Notes: generated by a model from the letters alone, not told the origin. Counted from the first letter of the stretch, positions 1-12,208 are shown. The stretch is 64,000 bases of DNA from Rhizophagus irregularis (GCF_026210795.1 NC_089429.1:7039001-7103000), one strand, 5' to 3'. Numbers and translations are program-made.

Positions 1-1154
1 TTGAACCTTGAATTTTTGCTACCCAAATAGTGGCTCCTTTATTATCACAATTTTGATGAAATGATTCAGCACTAAATCCATCCCGATTTGAGCGATATAA
101 TAATTTAAATTCATAAGGAATTTCATTTTTGTTATAGGAGGAATCTTTTCTGTCAATCCATGAAGCAAATAAAGGAATGTGATCTGACTGAATTAAAGTT
201 GAATTAAGATTAGGCCTTCTTGAAGATGCTGTATTGGTTTTAGGTTTAATATTAGGAACAATATGAAATTCCAAAAGATCATGAATTAAATCTTTTGGTA
301 AGATTTCTTTGTAAATATAAACTTTGTAAAAGAAATCTGTAGGTTCAATATCATAAAATCCAATTAATGGAATAAAATTATGTAATGATCTCTCAATCTT
401 TATAATGTCATCAGTACTCCATTTGGTTGGATCACTTTCCATATTTTGTTGAAACAAGCACCATCTCAGTAAACGTTCCCAAACTTCGATTTCATTCATA
501 TTTAAATCATCTCTTTTTAATAATAATTCTAATAAAGGTGCTTTTAAACTAATAAATTTATCAGAATCAAATAAAATTTTAGGTTCTTTACAAATTTTTT
601 CAAGACAAAAATTCCATAAATCTGTAAATGTCTCATGCTGATAAACAGTTTCAAGAATGCAAGTTGGGTTTTGATATAAAAATTCAGTTTGATGTTCAAT
701 TAAAAATTCTTGAATATGAGAAACTAATTGTTGGATATTGAGTTCATCTACAGCTATCAACAATTTCAATACATCTGGTCCTTGCAAATTTTTTAATTCA
801 ATGTTTCCGCAATAAATAAACCTATAAAATATAATTCAATAATTATTAATTTGATATTTTTAGACAGTTATTAAAACTTTATAACATAGTACGTTGTTAC
901 CTGAGAATAATATTAAATAAATAAGGCGAAATATTTGGTTTCCTTAAAATAAATTTTCCATCCTTTTTTTCAGCCCATTCATTAGAAAATGCTGCACGAA
1001 AATATAAAGACCTAATGCATAAAATATTTGAATGAGCATGGATTTCTTTAACATTCGGTTCTTCTCCAGCATAAATAACAACGTCATATCCTATTTCAGT
1101 TTCAAAAAGTTTTTCATAATCATTGGATAACTCTACCAAAAAATTTGAAGACAT
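1..1154 (-). CDS. BTB-BACK-TLDc domain protein, 3' end off the window
   Basis: Two exons are visible: exon 1 is 1154-901 and exon 2 is 821-1 and continues beyond the window. The intron (900-822, 79 bp) starts GTAACA and ends ATAG, splitting an Arg codon. The protein starts MSSNFLVELSNDYEKLF; an in-frame ATG 36 nt upstream (1190) is possible, but the chosen Met matches the start of the related gene at 15566. Residues about 17-105 are a BTB/POZ domain (YDVVIYAGEEPNVKEIHAHS, then a FIYCGNIEL block). A BACK-like helical region follows (NEIEVWERLLRWC), and then the beginning of a TLDc domain (YRSNRDGFSAESFHQNCDNK, IWVAKIQG). In this family BTB domains commonly act as Cullin-3 adaptors, and TLDc domains are linked to oxidative-stress protection and V-ATPase regulation. 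The exact role here is unknown. Such genes form large expanded families in Rhizophagus. Domain call is secure; function is family-level only. Confidence 0.88.
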
Positions 1155-1429
1155 TGTAAAAACTTGTAAAGAGAAAAAAGTGTTTGTCATACGATCGGAT
1201 ATGAAAATTAACCTTAAATGTAATTTTATGTTTGATCGACATGCACAGTGACTTCATTGACTGCGGTAAAAATGACATACACGGGATTTTCATATCAGGT
1301 GAATTCGCAGATCAATTTATTAATGTTAAAAATAAAGAAAAAATAAAAAATATAAGTTTTAACCCATCTAACATAATGATAATTTACCTAACTTAAGTTA
1401 CATGCCATACTATTAGTTGCGTAAATAGT

Positions 1430-2285
1430 CAGTGTTCGGAAATGACCTGGTCATTTGACCATTTTTCGGATTAGGAGTCATTTGGTCAAATGACACCCCA
1501 TCATTTGGCATTTGGCATTTGAATTATTCGCGAAATGACAAATGCCAAATGATTGGGTATCATTTGACTGTCATTTGCGTCCTTTGTCATTTGGTCATTT
1601 GTCATTAAAATATTTAAAGATTATTGGACAATTTATAATCACGTGATGTACAAAAAGGAAGGACGTAATCGAAATAATCACAAACAGAATCAATTTTACC
1701 AAATTATTTATTTTTTACTGTAATCTGAAAATAATAAATAACACAACCATAATTATTAAAGTGATAATATCTGATATGTTATTTATTATATATAATTTTA
1801 TTATATAATTATATGCATAAATAAATATTATGGCCATCTTATGATTAAATAAAGACAACAATTATATATAAAAATGGTGAAAAATGGGATCCACTACATG
1901 TGTTACAATTAAATATTTTATTGCAAAATCAATTAACTTTTATCTGTGTGGATAAAATGATCATTAGTGAAATAATTATAAGTGAAATAATCCTGTCTAT
2001 AATAATATTATTAACAAATAATAACCTGTAAAATAATAACAAAATCACGTGATTAAAAAATCTTTACTACTATTGGAACTTTTTTGATTATATATATTAA
2101 ACCAATTTTGTTTTAATATTTTTGTTTTCTTAATTAAAATAAACAAAATAATTAATAAAAATTCTCAGAATATTTAATATTTTTCAAATGACTTAAATGA
2201 CAGGTCATTTGAGTTGCAAATGACAAATGACAAATGACTTGTCATTTGAGTCATTTGTTCATTTCAAGTCATTTGCTGAACACTG
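1430..2285. mobile_element. hAT-like non-autonomous DNA element (856 bp)
   Basis: The element is flanked by a perfect 8-bp direct repeat TAAATAGT (1422-1429 and 2286-2293). The ends are inverted: CAGTGTTCGGAAATGAC on the left and the complement of CAGTGTTCAGCAAATGAC on the right. An 8-bp duplication with CAGTG-type ends is characteristic of hAT transposons. Both subterminal zones (about 1440-1620 and 2185-2280) are filled with TCATTTG/CAAATGA words in both orientations, as expected of transposase-binding subterminal repeats. The interior is AT-rich and has no ORF, so it must be mobilised in trans if at all. Confidence 0.85.
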
Positions 2286-2293
2286 TAAATAGT

Positions 2294-3065
2294 TATGGTC
2301 AACTAGGTTTTTCCTGTTTTAGTAGAAAATTTTGTCCTGAATACATTGTGCAGTTTCTTCTTGCATTAAAGATGATATATGTTTAGTACCTAACTCGTCT
2401 ATTCATTAATTAGCTCCAGGCCCTAATCAGTTACCAGAACTGCCACTAGATAATAAGCACCATATAGTCCCGAAAATAAGCACCCAGTTAGCTTTTTCTG
2501 TTGGTAGTTTCGTTTGGTGGTTTAAGATGTTTTATAATTTGAATAAGAGAAAGCAATATACTAGGAAAGAAAACAAGAAAAACATAATAAAATAAATTAA
2601 TTGTTAAATATTTTAGGCCACCGTAAATTTATGGGTTTAATGATGGATTTTGATTACTATACCTTCAAAATTTCATTTACTATTATTAAATCAGGCTGCC
2701 ATGTAAGCTATTGGTAATCCAATTTTTCAGTAGATTATTATGAAGTATTTCAAATAATTAAAAAATAGAAATAAAATTCAAACATTCAGTATTTCTTATT
2801 TATTATATAAATAAGCGAAATTACTTGGCACTTGGCAATTATGCTAATGAGTTAATTTATAATAAAAATTTAATATTTAAAATGTAGCAATTATTATTTT
2901 GTTATGACTTTATGTAACATAATGGTTTGAAAAAAGAGATTTGTTACAAAGTCTATTGAATTCATTATTTATAATTTAAATAGGGTATTATCAAACAATT
3001 GAAATATAAAAAACAAAGTTATAAAATTTAGAATTTAGTAAATATACTCATAAATAAAATGATGT
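2294..3065. other. AT-rich intergenic stretch
   Basis: No convincing gene. Around 2450-2500 there are two 'ataagcacc' words that also occur in the small element at 47138-47275, so a decayed relative of that element may lie here. Confidence 0.4.
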
Positions 3066-3212
3066 TTATTTATTTTCTTTCTTTTTACTATTATTTTTAA
3101 TGACTGAAGATTTAATTCTAGGAACAACTTTTTCATATACAGCTTTATACATCAAGCTAAATTTAAACTTTTCAAAATACTGTAGTTTAACCTGCTTTAA
3201 ATTGAAAATCAT
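3066..3212 (-). CDS. possible small ORF or terminal exon, 48 aa
   Basis: An open frame from Met at 3212 to a TAA at 3066 reads MIFNLKQVKLQYFEKF... and ends in a lysine/asparagine-rich tail. The frame stays open upstream of the Met to about 3239. The composition (mixed charged and aromatic residues, few low-complexity runs) is more protein-like than the surrounding DNA. No domain is recognised, and no clear upstream exon or promoter was found. It could be a last exon, a gene relic or chance. Confidence 0.2.
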   Translation of the reverse strand: MIFNLKQVKLQYFEKFKFSLMYKAVYEKVVPRIKSSVIKNNSKKKENK

Positions 3213-3239
3213 TGGAGCTAAACTGTTGATAATTTAGTC

Positions 3240-4265
3240 TAGTTATTAATTATTATCTAAGATATCGTTCTGGAAACTGTCGTGAGTCTAGTAAAGTTCG
3301 ATTAGTATGATTTTACGTCGATTGATAAATCATCTGATAGTTAGATATAAAACATATTTGCAAATAACTGAATAAATAAACATATAATAACAATTACATG
3401 ATGATAATAATGAACGCATTAGAATTGTTAATGAAATAAATAAAATGGTGTGACTAAGTTACATAAATTTTAAATATTTTTCCAATAATAAACTGTTTAT
3501 AATAAGTGATAAACTTCCGTATTAGAGAATTTTTAATAGTCTAAATATTATTTCTCGAGTTTAAAAGTTGTATGAAATAAATCTTAGATTCTAAGTATTC
3601 AAATTGTTGTTACAAATATCACAAATAACAATTACTATACATCAAGTATGTATTGTTTTTGAAATTCATGCATTTATGTTTACCATTTATATAAATATTA
3701 CAACCTCTTAATGCATTATTGACTGCAGTAGTAAATGATTCGCAAACATTACAGATTTTCTTGATTTTCTTGTAAAATTAATAATTGAAGACAAGAAAAA
3801 TATAATTATTGGCGAAAAATAAAATGGTTATGCTGGAAATTCATTTGTCATACAGCTTTTATTAATATGCTCAACAAAGAATCTATATATTAGCAATATC
3901 GACGGCGAAAGCAATTTAACGTTATATACCAAACGCATGGAAGGTCGAATATTGGAAGGTCAAATAAATTAAATCTTAAGATTTTAAAATGATAAAAGGG
4001 ACTTTTTTTTTATACTAAATCGGTATATACTGTACGTAAGTTGGGATTTAAAAAAATAAAGGTAGAGAATTATAAAATTTTTATTTAAACATTTTATAAT
4101 GAAAAAAACAAAAAAAAAAAGAATAAGAAATCTAAAAAACATTTAAATCAATCTTAACATTGTAATAAATAATACTGACAATAAATCTCGATCATTTAAA
4201 ATGAACACTAAAATCCTATATTTCCTAAAAAAAAAAGTAAGCTTATTCTAAAAATAAAAAGTTAA
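3240..4265. other. AT-rich intergenic stretch
   Basis: No gene, repeat or RNA recognised between the possible small ORF and the 3' end of the F-box gene. Confidence 0.4.
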
Positions 4266-5732
4266 CTAAAATTTCTCCTCCTCTTCTTCGCTTTCTTCCT
4301 CTTCACTTTTAGTTACATATTTAATAGTACCTAAATTTTCATATTTTTTTATTACTTCTAAAGTTTCTAAATTATTATAACCACAATATAATTGATATTC
4401 TACAATAATTGTAAATGAAAGTTTTTTTAGTGTCCTCCTTTCCCAGCATATAAAGAATGATTCTAAATCATCTGGAGATACATCTGAATTTGTAATGTGG
4501 TGTATTTTTAATTCACAAAAATTATTTGGTGAATATTTTGCAACAGTTTCTAATACTTCTTTCTCTGATAAATAATCTGTACCACACCAAATTTTAATAC
4601 TTTCTAAGTATTGACAATTGATAAGTATAGTTTTTAGTACATCTATCTCATCATCATTAAATATTACGAAAAGGCTTTTAAGATTTGGACAAAATTTAGC
4701 AATAGATAAACTTAAATCTTTGTTATTTTCACCTGTATAAAACTTTTTAAGGTTCTTTCCATTATTTTCTAAAAATTTCATTACATACTCAGGTTTTGGA
4801 CATTCATAAGGAATTTTTAAAACTTGTAATTTTAAAAAATTAACATATTGTAATTTTATAAAATCTTCAAGTACTCCACCAAGGAATGAAAATAACAATT
4901 CTTGTAAATTTGAGAATGAACTGATAAATGAGAATGATGAAATATCATCATCACTATGAAATTTTAATTTTGTTATTGTATGAGAATGTTTTGTTATAGC
5001 AGGTATAATATCTGTCCAACTTCCATCATCAAAAGCTGATAAATTTAAATCTTTTAAATTATTCTGAGAAGATATTAAACCTTTTAACTCATCTGTAACA
5101 CTACTACGAAAATCTATAGAAATAGATTGTAAATTATGGCATATTTGGGACAATTGATAAAAAAAATCCGAAGGAAGATCTGAACCACAACATAATTCTG
5201 AAAGATCTCTCGCTCCAGGAAAATGAGGGAAAGAAATATTAAAGTGACGCTTATAATAAAAATAACTATGGTAATAAGTCAATTTTTTCAAAGAAGAAAT
5301 TTGGTTTGCAAACATTTTGATAATTTCATTTGCAACTAAACTATTTTTATCTACTGAAATTGAATATGGTCTATTTTTAAGGACATTAACAATCATCGTA
5401 TTAATCCTATAAATTGAAAGAGCTTTGAAAAATGATGCATAATTAAATAACAATGGTTTTGAAGTAGGTGTTAAAATGAAAATTCCATTATTATACAAGA
5501 AATTTTTTGACTCATCTGGAAGACAAGCAATTAATGTACTAAGAATTGACGAATATATTTTGAACGATCTTTTACGATCAAATTTGAAATCAAAAGGATT
5601 CCTCCACAAAATTCTAACAGAAATTTCACACCAAAGACGATTAACTAACAAACATGAGTGTAAAGTGAATTTATCTATCTCTAAATATTCAAAAATCTCA
5701 TTTAAACAATCAGCTGGAAGTTGACATGCCAT
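4266..5732 (-). CDS. F-box protein with degenerate leucine-rich repeats, 488 aa
   Basis: Single-exon gene. Residues about 3-48 are an F-box (LPADCLNEIFEYLE, then CLLVNRLWCEISVRILWRNP), the Skp1-binding module of SCF ubiquitin ligases. Residues about 150-470 contain irregular leucine-rich repeats (for example NNLKDLNLSAFDD, FSNLQELLFSF, CPNLKSLFVIF, CQYLESIKIWC) that would form the substrate-recognition surface. The C-terminus is a glutamate/serine run (SEEEESEEEEEKF), an acidic tail of unknown role. The start is supported by an AAAATGG context (purine at -3) and by the F-box beginning immediately. Length and design match the ~470-500 aa F-box family that is greatly expanded in Rhizophagus; the gene at 10784 is a divergent member. 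The substrate is unknown. Confidence 0.9.
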   Translation of the reverse strand: MACQLPADCLNEIFEYLEIDKFTLHSCLLVNRLWCEISVRILWRNPFDFKFDRKRSFKIYSSILSTLIACLPDESKNFLYNNGIFILTPTSKPLLFNYASFFKALSIYRINTMIVNVLKNRPYSISVDKNSLVANEIIKMFANQISSLKKLTYYHSYFYYKRHFNISFPHFPGARDLSELCCGSDLPSDFFYQLSQICHNLQSISIDFRSSVTDELKGLISSQNNLKDLNLSAFDDGSWTDIIPAITKHSHTITKLKFHSDDDISSFSFISSFSNLQELLFSFLGGVLEDFIKLQYVNFLKLQVLKIPYECPKPEYVMKFLENNGKNLKKFYTGENNKDLSLSIAKFCPNLKSLFVIFNDDEIDVLKTILINCQYLESIKIWCGTDYLSEKEVLETVAKYSPNNFCELKIHHITNSDVSPDDLESFFICWERRTLKKLSFTIIVEYQLYCGYNNLETLEVIKKYENLGTIKYVTKSEEEESEEEEEKF

Positions 5733-7079
5733 TTTATTTGTATTAAGAAAAAATATTATGAACTTTGCTACATCGGGCGATTAATAAAATAATTTATATT
5801 TTAAACATCCGAAAGAAAGAAAATATTATTAAAATACGATTTAAAAAAAGCCGGACTCCGGAGTTAACTGTATTAGTTGATTCATTATTGTGTAACAAAA
5901 TATTTGTTGATCAGTATAAGTTTAGATCATGTGTTGCAATGTGATCAAAATTGATGCTACAATTGTTGCAGTACATCCGAAAAGTTCCAAATACATATTT
6001 GATATTACACAATTAATTTTATAGTTACACATTTTATTTGTGTTTTCCAAATGATTAAAAATTTATATATTTTTAAATATTTAGTCATTAGAACTTACTT
6101 ATAGCTTGTGATTCAAGTCATCACATAATTTTGATATTTTAAAGTTACACATAACCAAGGATTATACATAAATAACAATTGATATAATAAATCTAAAACT
6201 AGAATATATATTATTGGTATTGACTAAAAGAAATAATGTTAGAGATCAAGAAACTGATAGGAATGATATATAATTTTCTTAATATATTTATGTAAATCTC
6301 TAATCACAATGTTACATTAAACTATTAAACTGTTAGATTAGTTTGAATCTACTAGTTTGTGATAGCTTACATTATAAAATAAAAAAAGGTGTGTATAAAA
6401 AATCTATTATAACATTAATTGTAAGATGTCAACAATTCCCATGTGACAATCGTGACATGTAACATTGCCTTAACAGGAGGTCGGGGTCTTTTAAGTGAAA
6501 GTTATTGTAAAAAAAATGACTTCAATTTATAAATATACAAATTGTTGATCTCTCCTTTTATAAATAAGCTTCGTTAAAAATAAATAAATTTTTTAAATCC
6601 AGCTTTTTCTTAAATAAAATGAATAAACAAATGATTTTTTCTATTTATAATGAGTAAATTAAGTATAGAGAAATGGCAGATTTCGGTTTATTATAAGTTA
6701 AAATAGTAAAATAGTAAAAATTTAAGGGAATTGCTAAACGTGGCCTGGGAAATTGTCGCCTGGGGATTTTTTTCCAAATATTTTACATGATGTACAATAT
6801 ATAAAGTAAATTTATTAATTGGCTGACGGCTGATTTTTTTAACTTAGCTAATTTTTGATCAGCTAAACTTAAAATTTTATCGCAAGATATTTTAAAAAAA
6901 AAATTTTTGCAAACATATTTATTCAAAATAATCTTATCTAATGAAATTTTATTTGCAAATATTAAATTTTAAGTTACACATTTATGATTTTAAAGAAAAG
7001 AATCACCGTATTTTTAATGAAGTGATACAAATAAAAGAAACAATAGCAATAAATAAAAGATAAGTAAATTACAATGATC
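5733..7079. other. AT-rich intergenic stretch upstream of the F-box gene
   Basis: It must hold the promoter of the minus-strand F-box gene, but no clear TATA element is assignable. No other gene was seen. Confidence 0.4.
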
Positions 7080-8470
7080 AAGAAGATGCTAATAAAAAAT
7101 GAAATAACAATGAAGTAATGGAAAGTAGTAGAAGATGAAAGGGAGTAAAAAAGAGTAATGAGAAATGATAGGAAACAAAAAAGGAGAAATATGGCATGAT
7201 GGTAGATGAAGAGGAGTGATGGGAGACGAAAAGGAGTGATGAGAAGATGAAGAGGAGTAATGGGAAGGTGAAGAGGAATGATGAGAAGATGAAGAGGAGT
7301 AACGGGAGACAAAAGGGATAGATGGGAGACGAAAAGAAGTAATGAGAAGATGATGAGGAGTGATGAGGGACGAAAAGGAATGGTGGGAGACGAAAAGGAG
7401 TGATGGAAAGATAAAGAGGAATGATGGAAAGATGAAGAGGAGTGATGGGATACGAAAAGGAGTGATGAGAAGCTAAAGAAGCGTGATGGAAAGATGAAGA
7501 GGAGTGATGGGAGACGAAAAGGAGTAATGAGAAGATGAAGAGGAATAATGGGAGACAAAAAGGATTAATGGGAAACGAAAAGGAATGATGGAAAGATAAA
7601 GAGGAATGATGGAAAGATGAAGAGGAGTGATGAGAAGATAAAGAAGCGTGATGGAAAGAAGAGGAGTGATGGGAGACGAAAAGAAGTGATGGGAAGATGA
7701 AGAGAAGTGATGGGAGACGAAAAAGGAGTGATGAGAAGATAAAGAGGCGTGATGGAAAGATGAAGAGGAGTGATGGGAGACGAAAGAAGATGAAGAGGAG
7801 TAATGGGAGACAAAAAGGTTTGATGGGAGACGAAAAGAAGTAATGAGAAGATGAAGAGGAATGATAAGAGACGAAAAGAAGTAATAGGAAGATGAAGAGG
7901 AGTGATGAGAAGATAAAGAGGCGTGATGGAAAGAGGAGTGATGGGAGACGAAAAGGAATAATGAGAAGATAAAGAAGCGTGATGGAAAGATGAATAGGAG
8001 TAATGGGAGACGAAAAGGAGTGATGAGAAGATGAAGAGGAGCAATGGGAGACGAAAAGGAGTGATGAGAAGATGAAGAGGAATAATGGGAGACAAAAAGG
8101 ATTGATGGGAGACGAAAAGAAGTAATGAGAAGATGAAGAGGAGTGATGGGAGACGAAAAGAAGTGATGAGAAGTTGAAGAGGAGTGATGGGAGACAAAAA
8201 GAAGTGATGGGAAGATGAAGAGGAGTGATGGGAGACGAAAAGGAGCGATGGGAGACAAAAAGAAATGATGGTAATTAAACAGGAGAGAAAAGAGATAACA
8301 AAAAATGAAAAGATGTAATAGAAAATAATGGGAGATGAAAAGTATAGAATAATGAAAGTAATAGGAGGTGAAAAATGATGAGAGACAAAAAATAAAAAAA
8401 TGATCATGATAGGAGGTTGGGTAGCAAAAGATAGGAAACCAAGTAAAAATAAAACATGAAGTAAAAAAAA
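7080..8470. repeat. purine-rich tandem array, ~20/21-bp units in two subtypes
   Basis: For about 1.4 kb the plus strand is nearly all purine apart from scattered T and C. The core (about 7190-8280) consists of two unit types: a 20-bp form GGAGTGATGGGAGACGAAAA and a 21-bp form that begins GGAGTGATGAGAAGATGAAG. They often alternate, giving a ~41-bp higher unit. Both flanks (7080-7190, 8280-8470) hold decayed copies. Long minus-strand open frames exist in several frames at once (rich in Ser, His, Phe, Leu) only because the repeat lacks stop codons. They are not treated as genes. Strong purine/pyrimidine asymmetry makes triplex (H-DNA) formation possible. Confidence 0.85.
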
Positions 8471-10590
8471 AAAACAAAATAAATAATAAAAAATATACCT
8501 TTATTAATTATATAAAAAAAATGAAATAAAATTAGTGAAAACGAAATATGAAACAGAAACAAAATAAAAAAAAATAAAAAAAATGAGTAAGAAACAAAAC
8601 GTAAAGTCAGTATTCCGAATATTTATCAGACAAACATTTTTTATAGGGTGATCGTATGTTGAGAGCATCTTATTATAGTTTGTATACAAAAATTTTAGGT
8701 TGTTAGCAAAGTAAATTGTCGTATTAATGTTCCTTATCGCCTCTATAAAGCAGATAGTATGAAGTGAAATGATAAAATCTATAATTCCATGTTTTTTTTA
8801 AAAAAAATAATCATATTTTCCAAAATTAAAAAACAATTAAGGTTTCATATTAACTAAGAGATAGAAACTAGACAGTCAAACGAAAAAAATGCCACTAGCA
8901 GTTGTCCTTATAGTCACGTGTTAGTCACATGCCAGCAGCGTTAAAGTTGCTAAATCAGAGAAGTTTTTATAGGGTGACAAGGGTGACAAAAATATAAAAT
9001 AAGAATAAAATATCAGAAAGTAACGTATTAATTTTATTGTATAAGAGAAATAAATATCTTATCATTACGCAATTTTGTAATTTAAATAAATAAGATCTTA
9101 TTTGTACTAGGTCTATAAGAACAATTGTTTAATTTTTCAAATATAATGTTTTACTTTATTTGTTTTATTCTTTAGTAATTATATAAAGAATTATTTGTAC
9201 AGTCCACTAGAAAAAGCATTAAAGAAGTATCATGTTCCAGTTACATAACACAAAATAAAAGAAAGGTTTGTACAAGAAAAAATTTTATTGAATAAATAAA
9301 TACGTCACAAAAATTATATTACTATAATCAGGTAACAATCCGTTTCATCGTAATGATATATTATAAATTTCATATATTTTTGTCAGATTATAAGCCGCAG
9401 TCAAAGCTACGTAAAACGTAGATCATGTGATACGTATTGTTATATTGTATATGAAACACATTTTACGTCTAGATTTGGAAACAATGAAAATGAAAATTCA
9501 TGAAATTACTTATTTTGTTACTCTAATACACTGGGGTCGGTACAAACGGAGCATTACATTAATTTTTCGTACCCTGTATCATGATTTCATTTCTTAAAAG
9601 AGGTTGAATAATTTTATTACTTCGTCTTCAATGTCTATTCGATGCATAGCGTTTCACGATATAAAATATTTTATATTAATAACATTTAATAACATTAATT
9701 ATTTTTAAACGAAAAATGATTTATTACTACGGTATTAACGATGATAGGGATGACAGGAAAGAAAAAGTCGTTGTCAGATCATAGCAATATTTCCTAATGT
9801 GGAAAATTAAGAATTAATTGAATATATCTTACGATTTTATTATAAATTTTCAACATGAAAATTCTGCGGAAAAAAGTCCGAATCGTTCTCATGTATTTGA
9901 ACAAATAAAACGAATAAGCAAATTAATAAATCATTTTCATTGTATTCAATAATTACAAATTAAACCACATATGGAAAATCTTTTACTAAAAGATTATAAG
10001 GGGTTTTTGTGTATCAATTTTCATGATTGTTTAATGTAAATGTTACATGAGAAACTTTAAAATAATCGTTGTTTTAGCCACAAAAATAAATATTAACGTT
10101 AATTTTTAATTTTTGTATTTTGAAACATTTGTTTTTTTTTATCCCGAAATAAAACAACGATTTTCAATGTTTATTTTATTTCCAAAATAAAACTTATTGC
10201 TTTTTAATAAGTCAATTAATTGTATCTAATTAGGGCATTCTTGTGTACCAAAATTAAGTTTCAACGACAAAAAATGCCGCGCTTTCAATAATTTCTTAAA
10301 TGGAAGAAAAAACAAATGTTGTTGGGACACAGCAGAACTCCCTAATTTGAAAATCAAGAACAATTATCAATCATTAAATGTTTTATTTTTCTAAATTTTT
10401 AATGATTGTTTTATTGATTCAAACAATCGAATAAATCAATATTTCTCTTTCAAGAATTGAAAATTCTCATATTGAAAACATGTAAGCCCCTATTGCATCA
10501 GAACATTATTAACTAAACTAAACATATATATTAATATATAATATGATTAATCAAAAAATATTTTAATTTATGATTTGGCTTGACAAATTT
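8471..10590. other. AT-rich intergenic stretch
   Basis: Nothing recognisable as a gene or RNA. It contains A/T runs and scattered CACGTG-type words. Confidence 0.4.
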
Positions 10591-10591
10591 T

Positions 10592-10600
10592 TATATAAAT
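10592..10600 (+). promoter_or_regulatory. TATA-like element of the plus-strand F-box gene
   Basis: TATATAAAT lies 184 bp upstream of the ATG at 10784. A pyrimidine-rich leader (10670-10720) follows, which is typical of fungal transcription start regions. Assignment rests on position and sequence only. Confidence 0.45.
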
Positions 10601-10783
10601 ATGCATTCATATCTTTAAACTATTTTATCATTTATACCATTCAGTTTAATTATTCTTTGATATAATCATCCAGTTTTTTTTAAATTTTTTCTTTTTCTTT
10701 ACAATTTTCAAATTTCCTTCTCGCAGAGAGACGTTTTCTAATAACTTAAAATTTTCATCATTACATTTACCACTTTTAACAAT

Positions 10784-12208
10784 ATGGCATCACTCGTAAG
10801 AGATGTTCTCTTATTAATTTTTACTGAATTAAATGATCTTGATTCTTTGCATTCATGTAGTTTAGTAAATAAAAACTGGTGTCAAGTGGCTGTACCTTTG
10901 CTATGGAAATCTTTTTCAGATACTTACGAAAATCCTTACAATTATAAACGAGAATCACGTAAAAAATTTTACAATGTTATCGCCCACTTTCTACCAAATA
11001 ATCCAAAAGATCTTTTGCCACAAAATAATATTTTATTACCTTTAAATAAATTTCCAAAAGAACCAATGTTCAAATACATGGATTTTCTCACTAGTCTCTC
11101 GACAGTATGGATTGAAGATATGGCAAAACTATTAATAAATGACGAAGTTGGGTCTAAATACAAAGAAAGAATATTAGAATTTGAAATTTACAAATTAATT
11201 TTTAATAGATGTAATAATGCAAAGAATTTCCATTGGTATACCAAAAAGAGACTATATCGGTATCCAAATGCAAAAATTTTTTTTTCAAAATTACGTTCCC
11301 TCGAAATATCCCCTAGAGGTATAACCTCAAAAACACTAATCAAACTTGGCAAGATTTGCCAAAATTTAACAAACTTGGAGATACATATGTGTGATGAGGA
11401 TACTCCAGGTTTAGCCTCATTCATCAAAATACAAAAAAAATTGCAGTCATTATGTCTAGAATTTGATGAAGAGAATGATGAGGTAGAAGAACAATACATA
11501 TTACTAGGCAACATTATTGAAAAAAAGGCTGCAACATTAAAAAAAGTTATAATACAACCCATTATCACATTAATTTCACCTATATTTGTTCTATCATTAA
11601 AAAATATACAATATTTAGCTCTTAGTAATGAATATGGTGAATTATATGAAAATGTTGAGTTGTGTGAATGGAAACGCTACTTAAACATGGCATCTTTTCC
11701 AGATCTTCAATATCTTGAGACAACATGTTTACCAAGCAGTATTACATGTTTAATAATTGAAAAATCTGGGAGAAACATTTTAGAAATTAATATACATTCT
11801 CCACTTGAATCTGAATCTGACAATAGAAAGTTAATTGAGGTGATATCAATATATTGCCCAAAACTAATAAAATTAACTGTGAATGTTGACTATAAAAACT
11901 TGGGAGAAATGAGCAAGATTTTTTCAAGTTGCAAGCAGTTGGAGAAATTATTTCTTACAACAAATGTTAATATATTACCAAATGGAGATGAATTATTAAG
12001 AGTAATGAGCGAAGCGTCACCTATGGTTTTACAAGAATTTAAATTTGGAGACAAATGGAATTTTTCATTGAAAGGGTTGGAATCATTTTTTGAAACTTGG
12101 AAATCTAAAAATAGACCACCAATTAAATTTAACCATAATTGGGATGAATTGGTTTATTCGTGGACGGATGATCATGATAAGATGGTGGAAAAATATATGA
12201 AAGTGTAA
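10784..12208 (+). CDS. F-box protein with degenerate leucine-rich repeats, 474 aa
   Basis: Single-exon gene. The N-terminal F-box occupies residues about 3-45 (VLLLIFTELNDLDSLHSCSL, then VNKNWCQVAVPLLWKSFSD). Leucine-rich repeat-like segments follow over about 130-450 (FSKLRSLEISPRG, CQNLTNLEIHMCD, KKLQSLCLEFD, FPDLQYLETTCLP, CKQLEKLFLTT). The expected role is substrate selection in an SCF ubiquitin ligase by binding Skp1 through the F-box. The ATG is in a CAATATGGC context and the F-box begins at once, so the start is firm. It has the same architecture as the gene at 4266-5732 on the other strand, but the sequences have diverged strongly outside the F-box, so they are old paralogues and not a recent tandem duplicate. 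The target is unknown. Confidence 0.9.
   Translation: MASLVRDVLLLIFTELNDLDSLHSCSLVNKNWCQVAVPLLWKSFSDTYENPYNYKRESRKKFYNVIAHFLPNNPKDLLPQNNILLPLNKFPKEPMFKYMDFLTSLSTVWIEDMAKLLINDEVGSKYKERILEFEIYKLIFNRCNNAKNFHWYTKKRLYRYPNAKIFFSKLRSLEISPRGITSKTLIKLGKICQNLTNLEIHMCDEDTPGLASFIKIQKKLQSLCLEFDEENDEVEEQYILLGNIIEKKAATLKKVIIQPIITLISPIFVLSLKNIQYLALSNEYGELYENVELCEWKRYLNMASFPDLQYLETTCLPSSITCLIIEKSGRNILEINIHSPLESESDNRKLIEVISIYCPKLIKLTVNVDYKNLGEMSKIFSSCKQLEKLFLTTNVNILPNGDELLRVMSEASPMVLQEFKFGDKWNFSLKGLESFFETWKSKNRPPIKFNHNWDELVYSWTDDHDKMVEKYMKV

Noticed and set aside
5476-5724. 82-codon plus-strand frame
   Set aside because: Antisense to the 5' part of the F-box gene; no features of its own.
6974-8477. Long minus-strand open frames of 194, 280 and 334 codons (Ser/His/Phe/Leu-rich)
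   Set aside because: They overlap in several frames within the purine-rich tandem array. The repeat simply lacks stop codons in the complement. Composition is low-complexity and there is no promoter or domain.
10969-11568. Minus-strand frames of 64 and 126 codons
   Set aside because: Antisense shadows of the F-box gene at 10784-12208.
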